From the NCBI GenBank assembly GCA_027257055.1, contig JAPVLO010000074.1, forward strand, positions 1,116,001 through 1,180,000: a stretch of DNA of 64,000 nt, read 5' to 3'. The translations under genes and the position numbers were made by a program. Positions 12,902 through 25,494 of this stretch are shown piece by piece (the first letter of the stretch is position 1; the number at the start of each line of letters is the position of its first letter). The notes beneath the pieces were generated by a model. That model saw nothing but the letters and a program-made list of their open reading frames with translations. It was not told the DNA's origin and ran no database searches. The stretch comes from Cephalopachus bancanus. Lineage: Eukaryota; Chordata; Mammalia; Primates; Tarsiidae.

Positions 12902-14559
12902 TTCAGTTTATACAAGCATAGTCTGGTAAAGTAATAGAAATGACTTTAAACGTGTAAAATACTTATTTTTATGCCTATTAGAACAAAAACAGTAGCACAA
13001 TAACAATATTCTAAGGCAGATATTAAATTATATAGTTTTATTAGGTTCTGTTTTGTTTGATCAGTGTAACCATTTTTTGGGAAGGTTTTAGATATACAGT
13101 CATCTTTCATTAAATCTTACACTTTGGAATGAAAAAAGAATCATGGCAATTCTCACCCAGTCCCTTGAAGAGATCTCACTACTGTTCAATAGAATGGTGA
13201 TGTCAACTCAGATGGAAAAAATCTATACCCATGAGTCTGTTCCTGGTAATATCATAATTATGGTCCTTTACACTAATGTTATATTGTTCTTTCTCACCTC
13301 AGAGAAAATAGATGGTATATGTTGATGAAAAGGTGAATGATCCTAGTTAATTTATCAGTGATTAATAATATCTCAGAAAAAGATGGTAAAGTTGCTATAT
13401 AGAGAGGAGTAAACAGAAAGTAAAAATAAAAAGAATATTAAAAATATGTTTGAGAAGCGTTGAGGTGAGAGAGAGAAGAGAGATCAGATGGTAACAACAG
13501 GAATGATAAGGGATTAAGAAAGGGACTTAGTTGTGCTACTTCTCCCCCTTAGTTACAGTGAGTTTACAAACAAGTGGAAAAGAACCACTTGAAAGGCACA
13601 GGCTTAAAAATATATGAGAGATAAGGGATATACTTTTAGAGAAGGTTTATGAAAGAGAGGGATATAAACTCCTGAGCAAAGGGATTAGCCTTTTATTGGA
13701 AGGAAAACTCCACTATTTTATCAGGTGAAAAGGAAAAATAGGTTTCTATATTTGGTATAAGAAAATGAGAACATTCTGGTCTGAGGCCATCTATTTTCTC
13801 TCTGCAGCAAGAGGTGAGGTCATTTTCTGTAAAAAATAGATGAGAAGGTTTAGAAATTTGAGAAGAGTAGTGAAAGCTTGAAATGATCTCTGTAGATGCT
13901 CGGTGAGTGAGCTAAAAGGATAAATGTAAAAAAATCAGAGAGCAGTTGTGAAAACCCAAATGTATTTTGTGATCCTAAATCTTTGCACATAGAACATTCA
14001 CACATGACATTAATAAGTGGAATGCATAATAGAAAAATCAGTCTTAACATATTTAAAAGTGTTACAATCATTTAAAATAAGGTTTTTGACCAGAGTTTAA
14101 TGAGAGCTAAACAACTAAATTATATATAAAAGTTATACAATATTCAGAAATTAAATAATATAATTTTGAATACCACATAGAAGAAGAAACCACACAGTGA
14201 AATATAAATATTTTATGTAAAAGAGAATAAAAATGCAATACACTAAATTATATAAAATTCAGTCAAATTAGTATTTAAAGGAAACTGGTTATTTAGTATT
14301 TGCATTAGAAAGAAAGAAATCCCTAAAAATTGCTTTTATAAAATTTGAACTTAAGAATATAAGCAAAGTCAAAATTAACTCCAAAGTTAAAAGCATAAAA
14401 TAGCAAATAAAGGAGAATAAATTAATATTTTAAAAACAGAGAATTAACTCAAAGTTGTTTCTATGGAAAGATAAATAAATTTATAAACTCTAAATTTGTG
14501 AAGACTTTAAAAATATTAATATAAGAGAAACCAGAATATCATTAATATCTTACAATCAT
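12902..14559. other. No gene recognised
   Basis: Very AT-rich sequence. Small open frames carry no recognisable domain. Parts close to 14.5 kb may already belong to the ancient L1 that follows. Confidence 0.4.
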
Positions 14560-15182
14560 TAAAGCATAATAAGGGGAAAGTCATAAAAAATGTATAGCAA
14601 TAAGTTTAGCAACTTAAAGAAAAATTTTAAAAAATACCTTACAAAGACAAATTTGTAAAGTTGACAAAAGAAGAAATAGAAATTCTGCATACCATATATC
14701 ATAAGAAACTGAACTTCTAATGCAAGTCTTCCCACAATAAAAATTATAGACCCTAGTATCATAATTGGTAAATTATATGAACTATTTAAAGATGATGTAT
14801 ACCAAGCTTACACAAATGCATGAAAAATATAGAAGAGAAGGAACAGCCCCTATCAGTTATGACACTGCTACTTCCCGATCTGAAACATGGATAAAGAAGA
14901 AGACATTAGAAGAAAGTATATCTATAGAAGCTATCCTCTTGGAAATTGGAATTGATTTGAAAGTTATATTTTTTAATAGATATTAACAAGTGAGATTTAT
15001 TACTATAAAAGATAATCAATAATGACCAAGCAGTGTTTATTCTAGGATTGATTTACATTAGAAAATTAATAAATTCTGTTCACAAAATTTGCAGACAAAG
15101 AAAAACGCATCATTATTTTAATAAATGCAGAAAGAGCATATAAGAAAATTCAGTCCCCTCTTATAGTCAAAATGATCAACCA
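14560..15182 (+). mobile_element. Ancient L1 ORF2 fragment, first half (interrupted)
   Basis: Frame-broken translation resembles the L1 reverse-transcriptase region in the right order: YRREGTAPISYDT, then EKRIIILINAERAYKKIQSP near 15096-15160, which corresponds to the MIISIDAEKAFDKIQ block. The homology resumes at 19922 after the younger L1. The resemblance is weak before about 14.75 kb. Confidence 0.65.
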
Positions 15183-16140
15183 GAATTGGAGATCCAATAT
15201 GGCCATCATGAAGTAGCTGACCAGCAGCTCTCTCAAAGAACAAAGAACACAATCTCAGCTGCTGGGAACTCCAGGCAGCATCAGCAGACTTAGAAAAAGC
15301 ACTGTATATCCAACAAAGGACTCTAAGAATGCATAGGAAGCAAGGGAGAGAGAGAGAGAGAGCCTTGAAGCTGGGAAGCCCCATCCCCACAAGGGGGATA
15401 GGATTTGCAGACTTGCTTTGTATGTGAGGGTGGTGAGTGCTCCTGACATGTCTGTGACAGTTCATCTTCTCCCAGCTGCACATAGGTCTTTAGTTCCACA
15501 CAGGAGAAGGCCTGGTCAGGGCACAGCAGTGTGTACTGCAGACAACACAGAGCGGTAAATCCATCCAAGCTCAGAATGCCTAATGCCAGTCAACCCTCAA
15601 GAGCATGTTTTCCTCACCTCCCGCACCCCTGGAAAGCTCACCTGCCCTTCACCAGCATTGGTGACCAGCACCCTCACAGTCTAGAAAGCATCACCTACTA
15701 GCCTCACTCACCCAAAAGGTAGGTACCCCACACAGGGCTCTGCTGCTTTTAAGTTCTGAGTGTGGCTTTTGGTGAAGAGGGAAAGCCTTGGAAGGTACCT
15801 GGAAGCTCTGTTTCCAGTGGGAGTGCTTCAGGGCTGTGGCTGATGCCACCACTCCAGCAGTGCTGCCAGTGCCAGAGAACCATCCTCATCTGGATCCCCA
15901 CAAACAGCTCGCAACTAGGGTTTGGAAAGCAGTCTGGCCTGCTTGACCATGGGAAACACTTTACAGTTGAAATTCACTTTGAGTTCTGAGCATTGCCCAG
16001 CAAGAGTGGCAGAGCAGGAGTGTCTCTCCCGCTCTCCCTGTGTGAACTATTTTGAATGGTAAAAAAAGGCCCTAGGGCAGCTAGACCATATTTAACTACA
16101 AAACAACAAAATTAAAAAGTAATAATAAAGAGAGTTGTCT

Positions 16141-16500
16141 TCACAGATGAGAACGAACCAGCAGAAAGCATGGGCAATCTTCAAAGCCTTAATGAGGAAT
16201 AACCTACAAAAACACCTTCTAGTCTGCGAAACAGTGGAATTCATCCAGACTAACCTGTCCTTGATGACAGACACAGAACTAAGACAATGGATGGCTAAAA
16301 TGGTTATGGAAAACTACCAGAAGTTGGAAGCAAGGATTACTTAGGCAACAAAAGCAATGCAGGAAATAAAAGCTGAGATGGACAATATGAGAAAAGTCCA
16401 ATCTGAAATCCTGGAAAGGAAGAATTCCTTCCTGGAATTTCAGAAAATAATGACAAGCCTCAGGTAGTAGAATTGACCAGGCAGAGGAAAGAATCTCAGA
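16141..16500 (+). pseudogene. L1 ORF1 remnant (coiled-coil part)
   Basis: Degraded L1 ORF1 sequence. A short open frame (16135-16344) and the following out-of-frame sequence encode a charged, heptad-like stretch of the kind found in the ORF1p trimerisation coiled coil. A stop at 16342 and the loss of the C-terminal RNA-binding part show it is dead. Confidence 0.6.
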
Positions 16501-17700
16501 ACTTGTAATCAAAATATTGAACTGACCTATCTGATAAAACCAAGAAGAACATTCTCAAAAAGAATAAGCCAAGTCTACAGGGGTATGGGATTATGTAAAA
16601 AGAATAGAACACATAAATATTATAGAAAGGATCAACAAGACAAAATGCTGGTTCTTTGGAAGGATAAATAAAATCGATAGACTCTCTGACTGGAATGACT
16701 TTGAAGAGTGAGAGAGAAAGTCTGAATAAATACAATTAGAAACAAGAAAAGTGATGTCATAATCTAATCCTGAAGAATTTCAAAAGATTATCAGAGGTTA
16801 CTATGAATATGTGTATGCAAATAAACTAGAAAATCTAGAGAGAATGAAGGAATTTCTGTCATCATACAACCTCCCAAGGTTGAAACAAGAAGAAATTGAA
16901 GACCTAAATAGATCAATAAAAATCCAAGAAATTGACTCAGTTATAGGAAACCTACAAACACACACACATGCACAAAGCCCTGGACCAGGTGGTTCTCAGC
17001 TGAATTAGAGAACACATACAAGGAAGAGCTCATATCAATCCTATTGAAAATATTATAGGCATTTGAGAAGTAAGGAATCCTCCCTACCTCATTCTATGAA
17101 GCTAATATCATCTTGATACCCAAAATTGGCAAAGACTCAACAGGAAAAGGAAATTATGGGTCAATTTCCTTGATGAACATAGATGCAAAGTTTCTCAACA
17201 AGAGTCTAGCAAATTGTTTCCAATAGTACATTTCAAGGAGTTTGTCATCATGACCAGGCAGGCCTCATTCCTTGGATGCGGAGCTGGTTCCGTACTCTCA
17301 AGTCTATAAACTAATTCACCACTTTAACAGGTGTAAAACCAAGAACCACATGATTATTTCATTAGATGCAGAAAAATGTTTGATAAAATCCAGCACTCCT
17401 TCTTGATAAATCCTTCAAACATCTAGGCATCAGAGTAACATTCCTTAAACCAATAAGAGCCATCTATGACAAACCCACAGTCAACAACATGCTTAATAGG
17501 AAGAAACTGGAAGCATTCTCCCTAAGAAATGGAACAAGACAAGGATACCCACTCTCAGCCTCCTATTCAACATAATACTGGAAGTCCTAGTCAGAGAAAT
17601 CAGGCAGGGGAAGGAAATCAGGGGTATCCAAATAGAAAAAGAGGAAGTTAAGTTATCCCTCTCTGTGGACAATATGATTCCACACCTAGAAAACCCTAGA

Positions 17701-18001
17701 AAGACCAGATTCCGTGGCTCAGCTTGTAATCCCAGCCCTTTGGGAGGCCCAGGCGAGTGGATTGCTTGAGCCCGTGGGTTCTAGACTAGCCCTGGCAACT
17801 TGACGAGAACGTGTCTCTACAATAAATAAAAAATTAGCTGGCATGGTAGTGCACACCTGTAGTTCCGACTATTTGGAGGGCTGAGGCGGAAGGATCACCA
17901 GAGCCCAGCAGGTCGATGCTGAGGTGGAGGTGAGTGAGCGTGCCACTGCACTCCACCTGGGCAACAGAATGAGACTTCAACTCAAGAAGAAAAAAGAAGA
18001 A
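17701..18001 (+). mobile_element. Alu SINE inserted in the L1
   Basis: A diverged Alu with TTCCGTGGCTCAGCTTGTAATC at the left, the TACAATAAATAAAAAATTAGC linker and a GAAGAAAAAAGAAG tail. Target duplications are GAAAACCCTAGA (17689-17700) and GAAAGCCCTAGA (18002-18013). The L1 ORF2 sequence resumes directly after the second copy. Confidence 0.93.
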
Positions 18002-19921
18002 GAAAGCCCTAGAGAGTCTGTCAAAAACCTCCTTGCACTGATAAATGTCTTTGGTAAAATCTTGTGTTACAAAATCAACATTCAAGAGACAGTTCCATTT
18101 CTATATACTCACAACAAGCAGGTTGAGAATCAAATAAACAACACAATTCCATTTATAGTAGCCACCAAAAAGAGAGAGAGAGAGAAAGAAACACCTCCAC
18201 TTAATCAAAGAAATGAAAGACCTTTACAATGGGATCTACAAAACACAGCTTGAAGAAATTAGAATGATACAAATAAATGGAAAAACATCCCATGTTCATG
18301 GATTAGAAGAATCAATATTGTCAAGATTTATCCTTCTCAAGGCAATGTACAGATTCAATGTAACCCCTATCGAATTGCCAACTTCATTTTTCCCACACTT
18401 AAAAAAGACAATACAGAAAATCATACGGAAGCAAAAAGGAGCTCAAATAGCTAAAGCAATACTCAGCAAAAGGAATGAAGCTAGAGGCATCACACATTTA
18501 GACTTTAAACTTTATTGCAAGGCTACAGTAGCCAAGACATCCTGGTATTGTTACAGGAGTAGGCATATAGACCAAGGGAACAGAACAGAGAATCTAAAAA
18601 ACAAACAAACAAACAAACAAAGTGGTTTCTCAACCAACTCCTCTTCAACAAAACCATCAATAACAATCATTGGGGAAAGGAAACCTGTTTAGAAAAAGGT
18701 GCTGGCAAAACTGGCCATCCACATGCAGAAAAATGAAACTGGACTCCTACCTATCGCCATATACAAAAAAATTAAGTTGAAGTGGATTGAGGACTTAAAT
18801 GTATCCTGAAACTATAAGAATCTTAGAAGATAATGTAAGGAACATCAGAGTAGGCAATGAATTCATGACCAAGTCCTCAAAAGCAAATGCAATAATAGTT
18901 AAGATTGACAGATGGGATCTTATTAAACTGAAAAGTTTTCGCACAACAAAAGAAACCATCAAGAGAGTAAAGGAACAATCTATGGAATGGGACAAAAAAT
19001 AATTTTAAGCTATGCATCTGGCAAAGACCTAACATCCAGTATCTAAAAGGAACTCAAAGAAGTTGAAAGAAAAATATGAAACAACCGATTATAAAGTGGG
19101 CAAATGACATAAACAGACACTTCTCAAAGGATGGCATACAAGTAGCTAACAAACACAGGAAAAAATGCTCAGCTTCACTATTCATCAGAGAAATGCAAAT
19201 CAAAACTATAGTGAGATATCACCTAACACTGGTAAGGATGGCTATCATTAATAAGTCAAAGAACAAGTGCTGCAGTGACTGTGGAGAAGTGGATCACTTA
19301 TACATTGCTAGTGGGAATGTAAACTAGTCCAACCTCTGTGGAAAGCAGTGTGGTGATTTTCAATGAAGCAAATTGATCTTCCATAGGATCCAGCAATCAC
19401 TCTTCTGGGAATATACCCAGAGGAACGTAAGTCATTCTACCAAAAAGATACCTGCACACACATGTTCATTGCAGCACTATTTACAATAACAAGAACCTGG
19501 AACCAACCCAGATGCCCATCGAAAATGGACTGGTTAAAGAAAATGTGGTATTTATACATGATGGAATTATTATATTGTCATAAAAAATAACAAAATCATG
19601 GGCTTCACAGCAACATGGATGCAGCTGGAACCATAATATTATGTGAACTAGCACAGAAACAAAGAAACAAATACCACATCTTCTTACTCATAGCAGGCCC
19701 TGATCCAAGTCACACTACCACAGGGGTGGAATCAGCAGACACTGATACTGCTTGTGGGGAGGGAGGAAGGAGAAAAGAGGACGTGGCACCACACTAGATA
19801 TCTTGTCCACTATCAGGGGAAGAAAGGGCCAGCTAGAAGCCCGAACTTCACCTGCATGCAACTTATGTAGTAAATCACCCCTTCTACTCTACAACTCTAA
19901 GTTTTTAAAAAATATATTTAA

Positions 19922-20300
19922 AAAATTTGTCAACCAAATACAAAAATAACTCCTCAGTCTATTAAAAGGCATTTCTAAAAATTCTACAAAAAATATCATA
20001 TAATGATAAAAAGCTAAACACTTTTTCTTTCAGATCAAGTATAAGGCAAGAATTTTTTTTTTTACTTTCTCAATGATCTCATTAGATTAAGGTAAGAGAA
20101 TAGTCACGATCATTATTAAAGAAAAACTAAATTGTCTTTATATGACATTGTGTTAATGCATGCAGAAACTGAAGAATTTTACAAAAAAATCAGAATAGAT
20201 AAATGACATTAACAAGTTAATGGGATATACAGCTAATATAAAATTTATTTTATTTATTTTTGAAATATTAGAATTTTCTAAGAAAGCATGTTTTTTAAAA
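19922..20300 (+). mobile_element. Ancient L1 ORF2 fragment, second half
   Basis: This continues the older L1 interrupted at 15182. The broken translation around 19990-20060 (KKYHIMIKS then LFLSDQV) parallels the L1 GKKLKAFPLRSGTRQG segment, and 20180-20240 (LMGYTANIKF) parallels the GYKINIQK segment. The match is old and weak, but its position relative to the first half is right. Confidence 0.6.
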
Positions 20301-20316
20301 AAAGTTAAGAGTATAT

Positions 20317-20604
20317 GCCGGGCTCGGTGGCTCAGCCTATAATCCCGCGCCTCGGGAGGCTGAGATGAGTGGATTGCCTGAGCCCGCGGGTTCAAGACCT
20401 GCCTGGGCAACTTGGTGAGACCTCATCACTACAATAAATCAAAAAATTAGCCGGGTGTGGTAGCACGTGCCTGTAGTTCCAGCTACTTGGCAGGCTGAGG
20501 CAGAAGGATCGCCGGAGTCCAGCAGGTTGAGGCTGCAGTGGCCAGGAGCGTGCCACAGTACTCCAGTATGGATGACAGAGTGAGACTCCAACTCAAAAAA
20601 AAAA
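20317..20604 (+). mobile_element. Alu SINE, sense
   Basis: Lineage-specific Alu that keeps the longer left arm (CTGGGCAACTTGGTGAGACC). Target duplications AAGAGTATAT lie at 20307-20316 and 20605-20614, perfect. Confidence 0.95.
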
Positions 20605-20721
20605 AAGAGTATATGTATAAAGACTTTTTTTTAATGCTAACATCTGTGAAGTCAACCTCACAAGATACTATGCTGTCATTTAAAAAACATATATGCAATA
20701 ATATTTTAAAAGTTTAATGAT

Positions 20722-21030
20722 GGGTCAGACACAGTGGCTCCCACCTGTAATCCCAGTGCTGTGGGAAGTTTACTTGAGTCCAGGAATTCAAGGTCAGCAT
20801 TGGCAAAATAGTTAGACACTGTCTCTTAAACAAACAAACACACAAACAAGCAAAAATAACCAAACAGGAAGGCATGGTGACTCATACCTGCAGTCCGAGC
20901 TATTTGGGAGCTCAAGGAAGATGAATCACTTGAACTCAGATGTTCAAAGCTACAGTGAGCTATGATTGCACCACTGCACTCAGTCTGGGCCACACAGCAA
21001 GATCCTTTCTCTACAAAATGAAAAAAAAGT
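20722..21030 (+). mobile_element. Old AluJ-like SINE, sense
   Basis: Dimeric Alu with CAGTGGCTCCCACCTGTAATC, a CAAACAAACA linker, CAGTGAGCTATGATTGCACC and a terminal A tail. It lacks the younger lineage-specific markers and has a shortened left arm. Confidence 0.9.
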
Positions 21031-21344
21031 TTAAAGAGTTGAAAATGCTTACCAATATTAAGTGAAAATAGAATTCAAAATAAATATTTAAAATATACTT
21101 GACTATCCATGTGTTACCTCTCTTGCCCTCCAAGAAGTAAGAAAAGGGGCTAAAGGAAGCAAGCAGAATGTATTTTTTCTTTTCTACCCTGCTGTTCAAA
21201 CTTTAATCAAATGTACCACATATACCAATAGGGGTAAATAGAGATGAGAGAGAGTCCACATAAACGATTTTATAGACTACTTTTTATTCAGGAAATGTAA
21301 GTCCAGAATTTCCTTTTTCATCACTGAGCTGGTTAGGTATCATA

Positions 21345-21740
21345 CTGGCATCCTAGAGCTGCTAGAACAAAGAAATGTCTTGCAATTATGAGGCCTAGAA
21401 GTCTAAAATCAACGTGTTGTGTTTTCTATGAAAACTTTGAGAGAGAACACTTTTACCCCTCTTTTCAGCTTTGGGCTGTGTGCCTGCAGTCCCCAGAGCT
21501 CTTTGCTTGTTTTTTAGCAGTTCAATCTGCAGCTCTGTTGTTATGTAGCATTCTTCCTTTGCATATCTGTGTCTTTGTTTCTTCTCTTTATAAGGATGGC
21601 AGTCATTTTTGTCTAGTATGACCTCACTTAGTTGAATCTGCAAAGACTATTTTCAAATAAGATCACATTCAAAAGTACTTTAAATTAGGAATTAAACATA
21701 TATTGGGGCAGCATAATTAAATTCATGGCAGGCATCTACA
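21345..21740 (-). mobile_element. MaLR-type LTR (MLT1/MST-like), antisense
   Basis: The sequence follows the reversed MaLR LTR: GAGCTGCTAGAACAAAG, a GAGGCCTAGAAGTCTAAAATC block, CTTTATAAGGATGGCAGTC, and a final block around 21700-21730 like the reversed ACAATTCAATCCAT end. Old and diverged; the exact subfamily is not determined. Confidence 0.6.
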
Positions 21741-21907
21741 TTTCTACCCTGTAAACTAAATTCTTCATAAATGCTTGAATAATCAGTTGCTTTAATATTT
21801 AATAATCTACCAAAAATGACCCTATATTTAGTAGTTTTTGTAACCTTAGACTTTTAATAAACTTTAATTTTGAGAAGCTATAAATTTCATTGGTAAGAAA
21901 AATATAA

Positions 21908-22208
21908 GCCGGGCTCGGTGGCTCAGCCTGTAATCCCACGCCTTTGGGAGGCTGAGGTGAGTGGATTGCCTGAGCCCACGGGTTCGAGACCCGCCTGGGC
22001 AGGCAAGACCTCATCTCTACAATAAATCAAAAAATTAGCCAGGCGTGGTAGGGCGCACCTGTATTTCCAGCTACTTGGAAGGCTGAGGCGGAAGGATTGC
22101 CGGAGCCCTGCAGGTCGAGGCTGTGGTGGCCGGAAGCGGCCACTGCACTCCAGTCTGGGTGACAATGAGACTTCAACTCAAAAAAAAAAAAAAAAAAGAA
22201 AAGAAAAG
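21908..22208 (+). mobile_element. Alu SINE, sense
   Basis: Lineage-specific Alu with the shortened left arm (CCTGGGCAGGCAAGACC) and an AAAAGAAAAGAAAAG tail. Perfect duplications GAAAAATATA at 21897-21906 and 22209-22218. Confidence 0.95.
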
Positions 22209-22609
22209 GAAAAATATATTCTCAGTGTTACAAAAATCTTTGGAAATGTTATCTGGTGAACTATTGAAAAGATATTACAATGTTTTCTTATGGGTTATAG
22301 TAGATTTTTACAGAGTGAAGATGTTCCATCAAAAATGTCTCTTAATAATTAGCAGACTTGGATAAAACAAAGTTCTATGTGATCACAGCAGTTCCCCTTC
22401 GTTATATTTCTTGAAATTACATGTCATCTTTAATACATTTTTTTTCTAGATTTCTTATGTAAGGTAATCATTTTTAACCAATACTGGTAAAGACTAATTT
22501 GAAATTTAGATTTATTTCTTCTTTTCAATTTTATTTTATTTCAAGGTTCCTAGTGAAGTATATGTGCCCCTTATTTTGTTCCTTTTCTACATTGCAGACT
22601 GTGGTGTCA

Positions 22610-24500
22610 GTATTAAGAATCTGAAATTTGCAAGTGATGACAGCAAGATGGTGAAATAAGTTCCAGCATTCATTTCCCCATGAAAACACTGATTTAATCA
22701 TGACATATACACCAAAATACCTTTTTGAGATTTGTAGGATAGAGTTGAGAAGTTTTAGCACATCAGGCAAGCACAAAACCAAGAACAGCTGCATTGAAAC
22801 AGGTAAAAAGAACAATTTTAACCTGCACACATCAACCCTCCCCCAAGCCAGTGCATCTCAGCACCAGGAGAGTGCATCTCAGCTTGCAACTTCTCCCTTG
22901 GGGTAAAATGAAAAAGTGCAGCATACATAGAATATTCTGGCTTTGTGAGGGGGCTGCCTTAGCAACTAGCTTTTCTCTCACTTTATTTGGAGCATTGATT
23001 AAACTGGTATAATTTAAAGGCCTGGAGGTAATTGAGAATTTTTTTAAGTGAGGGGTGAATTTCTGTGGCCAGCGTGGTTTGATGTCATCAGAAGAAGGGT
23101 AGGAAATTGAGACTTCTTAGAAAGGAGGGAGAGGAATAAGGCAAGTATTCAGCATTCTAGTTTTTTGGAAGGTTTCCCAAGGGACTAGTATCTGTCTCAC
23201 CTGTCTTGGGGATTTGACAGGAAGCTGGCATACTTTGGACGCCTGGTGGCCACTGACAAAAAGAAAGAGCAGAGCAGCTTGCTACTGTAGAATCAGGCGA
23301 CTTGCAGTGCTACAGTCAAACATCAGAGGGAACAAGAGGTTGCAAAGTTCTAAACAAGAGCTATCAAAGTTCTCTAATTGATAAATTGCATTTATTGGTC
23401 AAATAAACCACATCTCCCTCAAAAAGATTTCAGAGATTTCTAGGCTGTCTGACTGGGCTGAATAGTTAAGGTCTTTTTCTGTATAAAACCAATACATAAA
23501 GACCGGGATAGATGACTGTTTTTGCAAATGTCTGGATATCACTACGTAATTAGGGACACACAAAGAAACAAGGGAACATAAATAAAAGGAAAAAATGAAA
23601 TAAATGAGAAACCAAATGTAAAGACATTAAGGTATACAAATTATATGATAAAGGAAAGTTAAAACATCATAATGATGCACTACACACTTAAGAAAATAAT
23701 ACATGAACAAAATGCAAATATCAACAAAGAGATAGAATATATAAAAAATAACCAAAATGAAATTTTGGAACTGAAGAATATAATAAATGAGCTGACATAT
23801 TCACTACATAGGTTCACAAACAGACTTAATCAAGTAAAAGAAAATTTCAGAAAACTCAAGGATAAGTCATTTAAAAATATCCACAAAAAGAAAAAGAAAA
23901 CACATTCAAAGAGAGAACAAAGTCTAAGTTTAAGGCTTATAAGATACCAACAAGTGAACCAATATATACTTTATGGGAGTCTGAAAGGAGAAGAGAGGGA
24001 CAAAGAAATAGAAAGGTTATTTAAAGAAATAATGACTGAAATTTTCCCAAATCTAAGAAAAGAAATGGACATCCAGATTTTGGAAGCCCTAGCCTGCCAT
24101 AGGATAAATCTAAAGAAGTACACATTGAGAAACAATACATTAAAACTGTCAACAAAGACAAAGAGAATTTTGAAAGCGGCAAGGGAAAAGTGATTCATCA
24201 TGTAAAAGGGAACCCCCATAACGTTATTAGCAGATTTTTCAGTAGAAACCTTTCAGGCCAGAAAAGAATGAGAAGGTATGTTCAAAGTGCTGAAAGAAAA
24301 ACAAACAAAACTGCCAAACAAGAATACTAAAACTGACAAAAGCATCTTTCAAAAATAAAAGAAAAAGACTTCCCAAGATAAACAAAAACTGAGGGATTTC
24401 ATACCCAGTAGACCTGCTGCAAAAGTGAGTCTTTCAAGGTGAAACAAAAGTTGCTAAAGAGCAACATAAAATCATATGAAAATGTCAAGTTCATTGTTCA
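22610..24500 (+). mobile_element. HAL1-like L1: 5' UTR and ORF1 without ORF2
   Basis: The 5' part (22610-23650) has the non-coding look of an old L1 leader. ORF1-like coding spans 23672-24420 and no ORF2 homology follows. An element with ORF1 but no ORF2 is the definition of the HAL1 (half-L1) family, which depends on L1 enzymes. A simple L1 fragment truncated after ORF1 is the alternative. Confidence 0.6.
23672..24193 (+). pseudogene. L1/HAL1 ORF1-like open frame (173 codons)
   Basis: ORF1p is the nucleic-acid-binding chaperone of L1. The frame has a charged coiled-coil N-terminal part, a KGEERDKEIERLFKEIM segment, FPNLRKEMDIQ, and ends at RILKAAREK, in the order of the L1 ORF1p C-terminal RNA-binding domain. 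A stop cuts it at 24191; downstream text in another frame (24230-24430) carries the remaining ORF1 end, including the KLREF-like block. The surviving length is notable for an old element, but stops and a frameshift argue it is inactive. Confidence 0.7.
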
Positions 24501-25157
24501 AGGTAAATATATAGACAAATACATTTCTTTTGATGTCTTCAAGGACATTATGTAAATTGCATTTTGATTCCAATGGTATTGTGGTTGAAGCAAGTGCTTT
24601 CCCTAAAATTTAAAAGTAGATGTTTTCAAATATATTTTATAGAATTTAGATATTTTAAAATCCCATCAGTAAATTACAAGCAAGCCTAGAACGCAGCCTT
24701 TGAATAATTGTGCGTGTACATGTCCGTGTGGATGTTGGAGGAAGAGAGGAGCGTGGTGACACCACCTTTAATGACCCTTTGTGAATTGATATTGGTTTCA
24801 AAGTTTTTCTAAATTTATTTGCAATACATGACATTTCATTGCAACTGAGAACAATTGTATAGTTATTGAATGAGGTAAAATTTATACTTAGTCAAAGCAG
24901 GTATGTGCCACTTCATTTAAATAATTTGTTGTATGTATCTTTCCATGGTGTACTGCATGTTTCTGTTATTGTTGCTAGATTTTATCTTCTTTGTAAATGA
25001 TGTGCCTTATTATTCTTACATATGGTGATTTTTTAAAAATTGCCACACTATGCTCATAAAATTTATTGGATGATTCTCTGAACGCTAGATTTTTTTTTTC
25101 TGTCAAAAACAACATCTCACACAATTTTTTTTCTCATTTCAGTATCATTTCTATGAC
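24501..25157. other. No gene recognised
   Basis: AT-rich DNA; the first 100 bases might be the 3' end of the HAL1-like element. Confidence 0.4.
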
Positions 25158-25165
25158 GGACAGTT

Positions 25166-25485
25166 TTTTTTTTTTTTTTTTTTGAGTTGGAGTCTCACTC
25201 TGTCGCCCAGACTGGAGTGCAGTGGCCGCTCCCAGCCACCGCAGCCTCGACCTGCTGGGCTCCGGCGATCCTTCTGCCTCAGCCTTCCAAGTAGTTGGAA
25301 CTACAGGCGTGTCTACCACGCCCAGCTAGTTTGTTTGTTTGTGGTTTTTTTGTTTTTTTTTGGTTTACTATAGAGATGAGGGCTCACCAAGTTGCCCAGG
25401 CGGGTCTCGAACCCACGGGCTCAGGCAATTCACTCACCTCAGCCTCCCAAGGCGCGGGATTACAGGCTGAGCCACCGAGCCCGGC
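25166..25485 (-). mobile_element. Alu SINE, antisense
   Basis: Lineage-specific Alu with a pure T tract (25166-25182) and the longer left arm (reversed CACCAAGTTGCCCAGG). A TTTG-rich expansion lies in the linker (25330-25362). Duplications GGACAGTT at 25158-25165 and 25487-25494. Confidence 0.93.
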
Positions 25486-25494
25486 TGGACAGTT

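Larger units (their letters stand above)
15183..19921 (+). mobile_element. Near full-length L1 with internal deletion, hosting an Alu
   Basis: The order is: 5' UTR-like segment from GAATTGGAGATCCAATATGG (15183) to about 16100; ORF1 coiled-coil remnant (16141-16500); ORF2 remnant from about 16560; and 3' UTR with G-rich tract (19750-19790) ending at the A-rich 19905-19921. The ORF1 C-terminus and most of the ORF2 endonuclease are missing at about 16500-16560. ORF2 landmarks include the GFIPWMR-like and SIDAEK regions (17250-17380) and the C-terminal cysteine block. All frames are broken. Imperfect duplications AAAATGATCAACCA (15169-15182) and AAAATTTGTCAACCA (19922-19936) mark insertion into an older L1. 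Confidence 0.88.
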
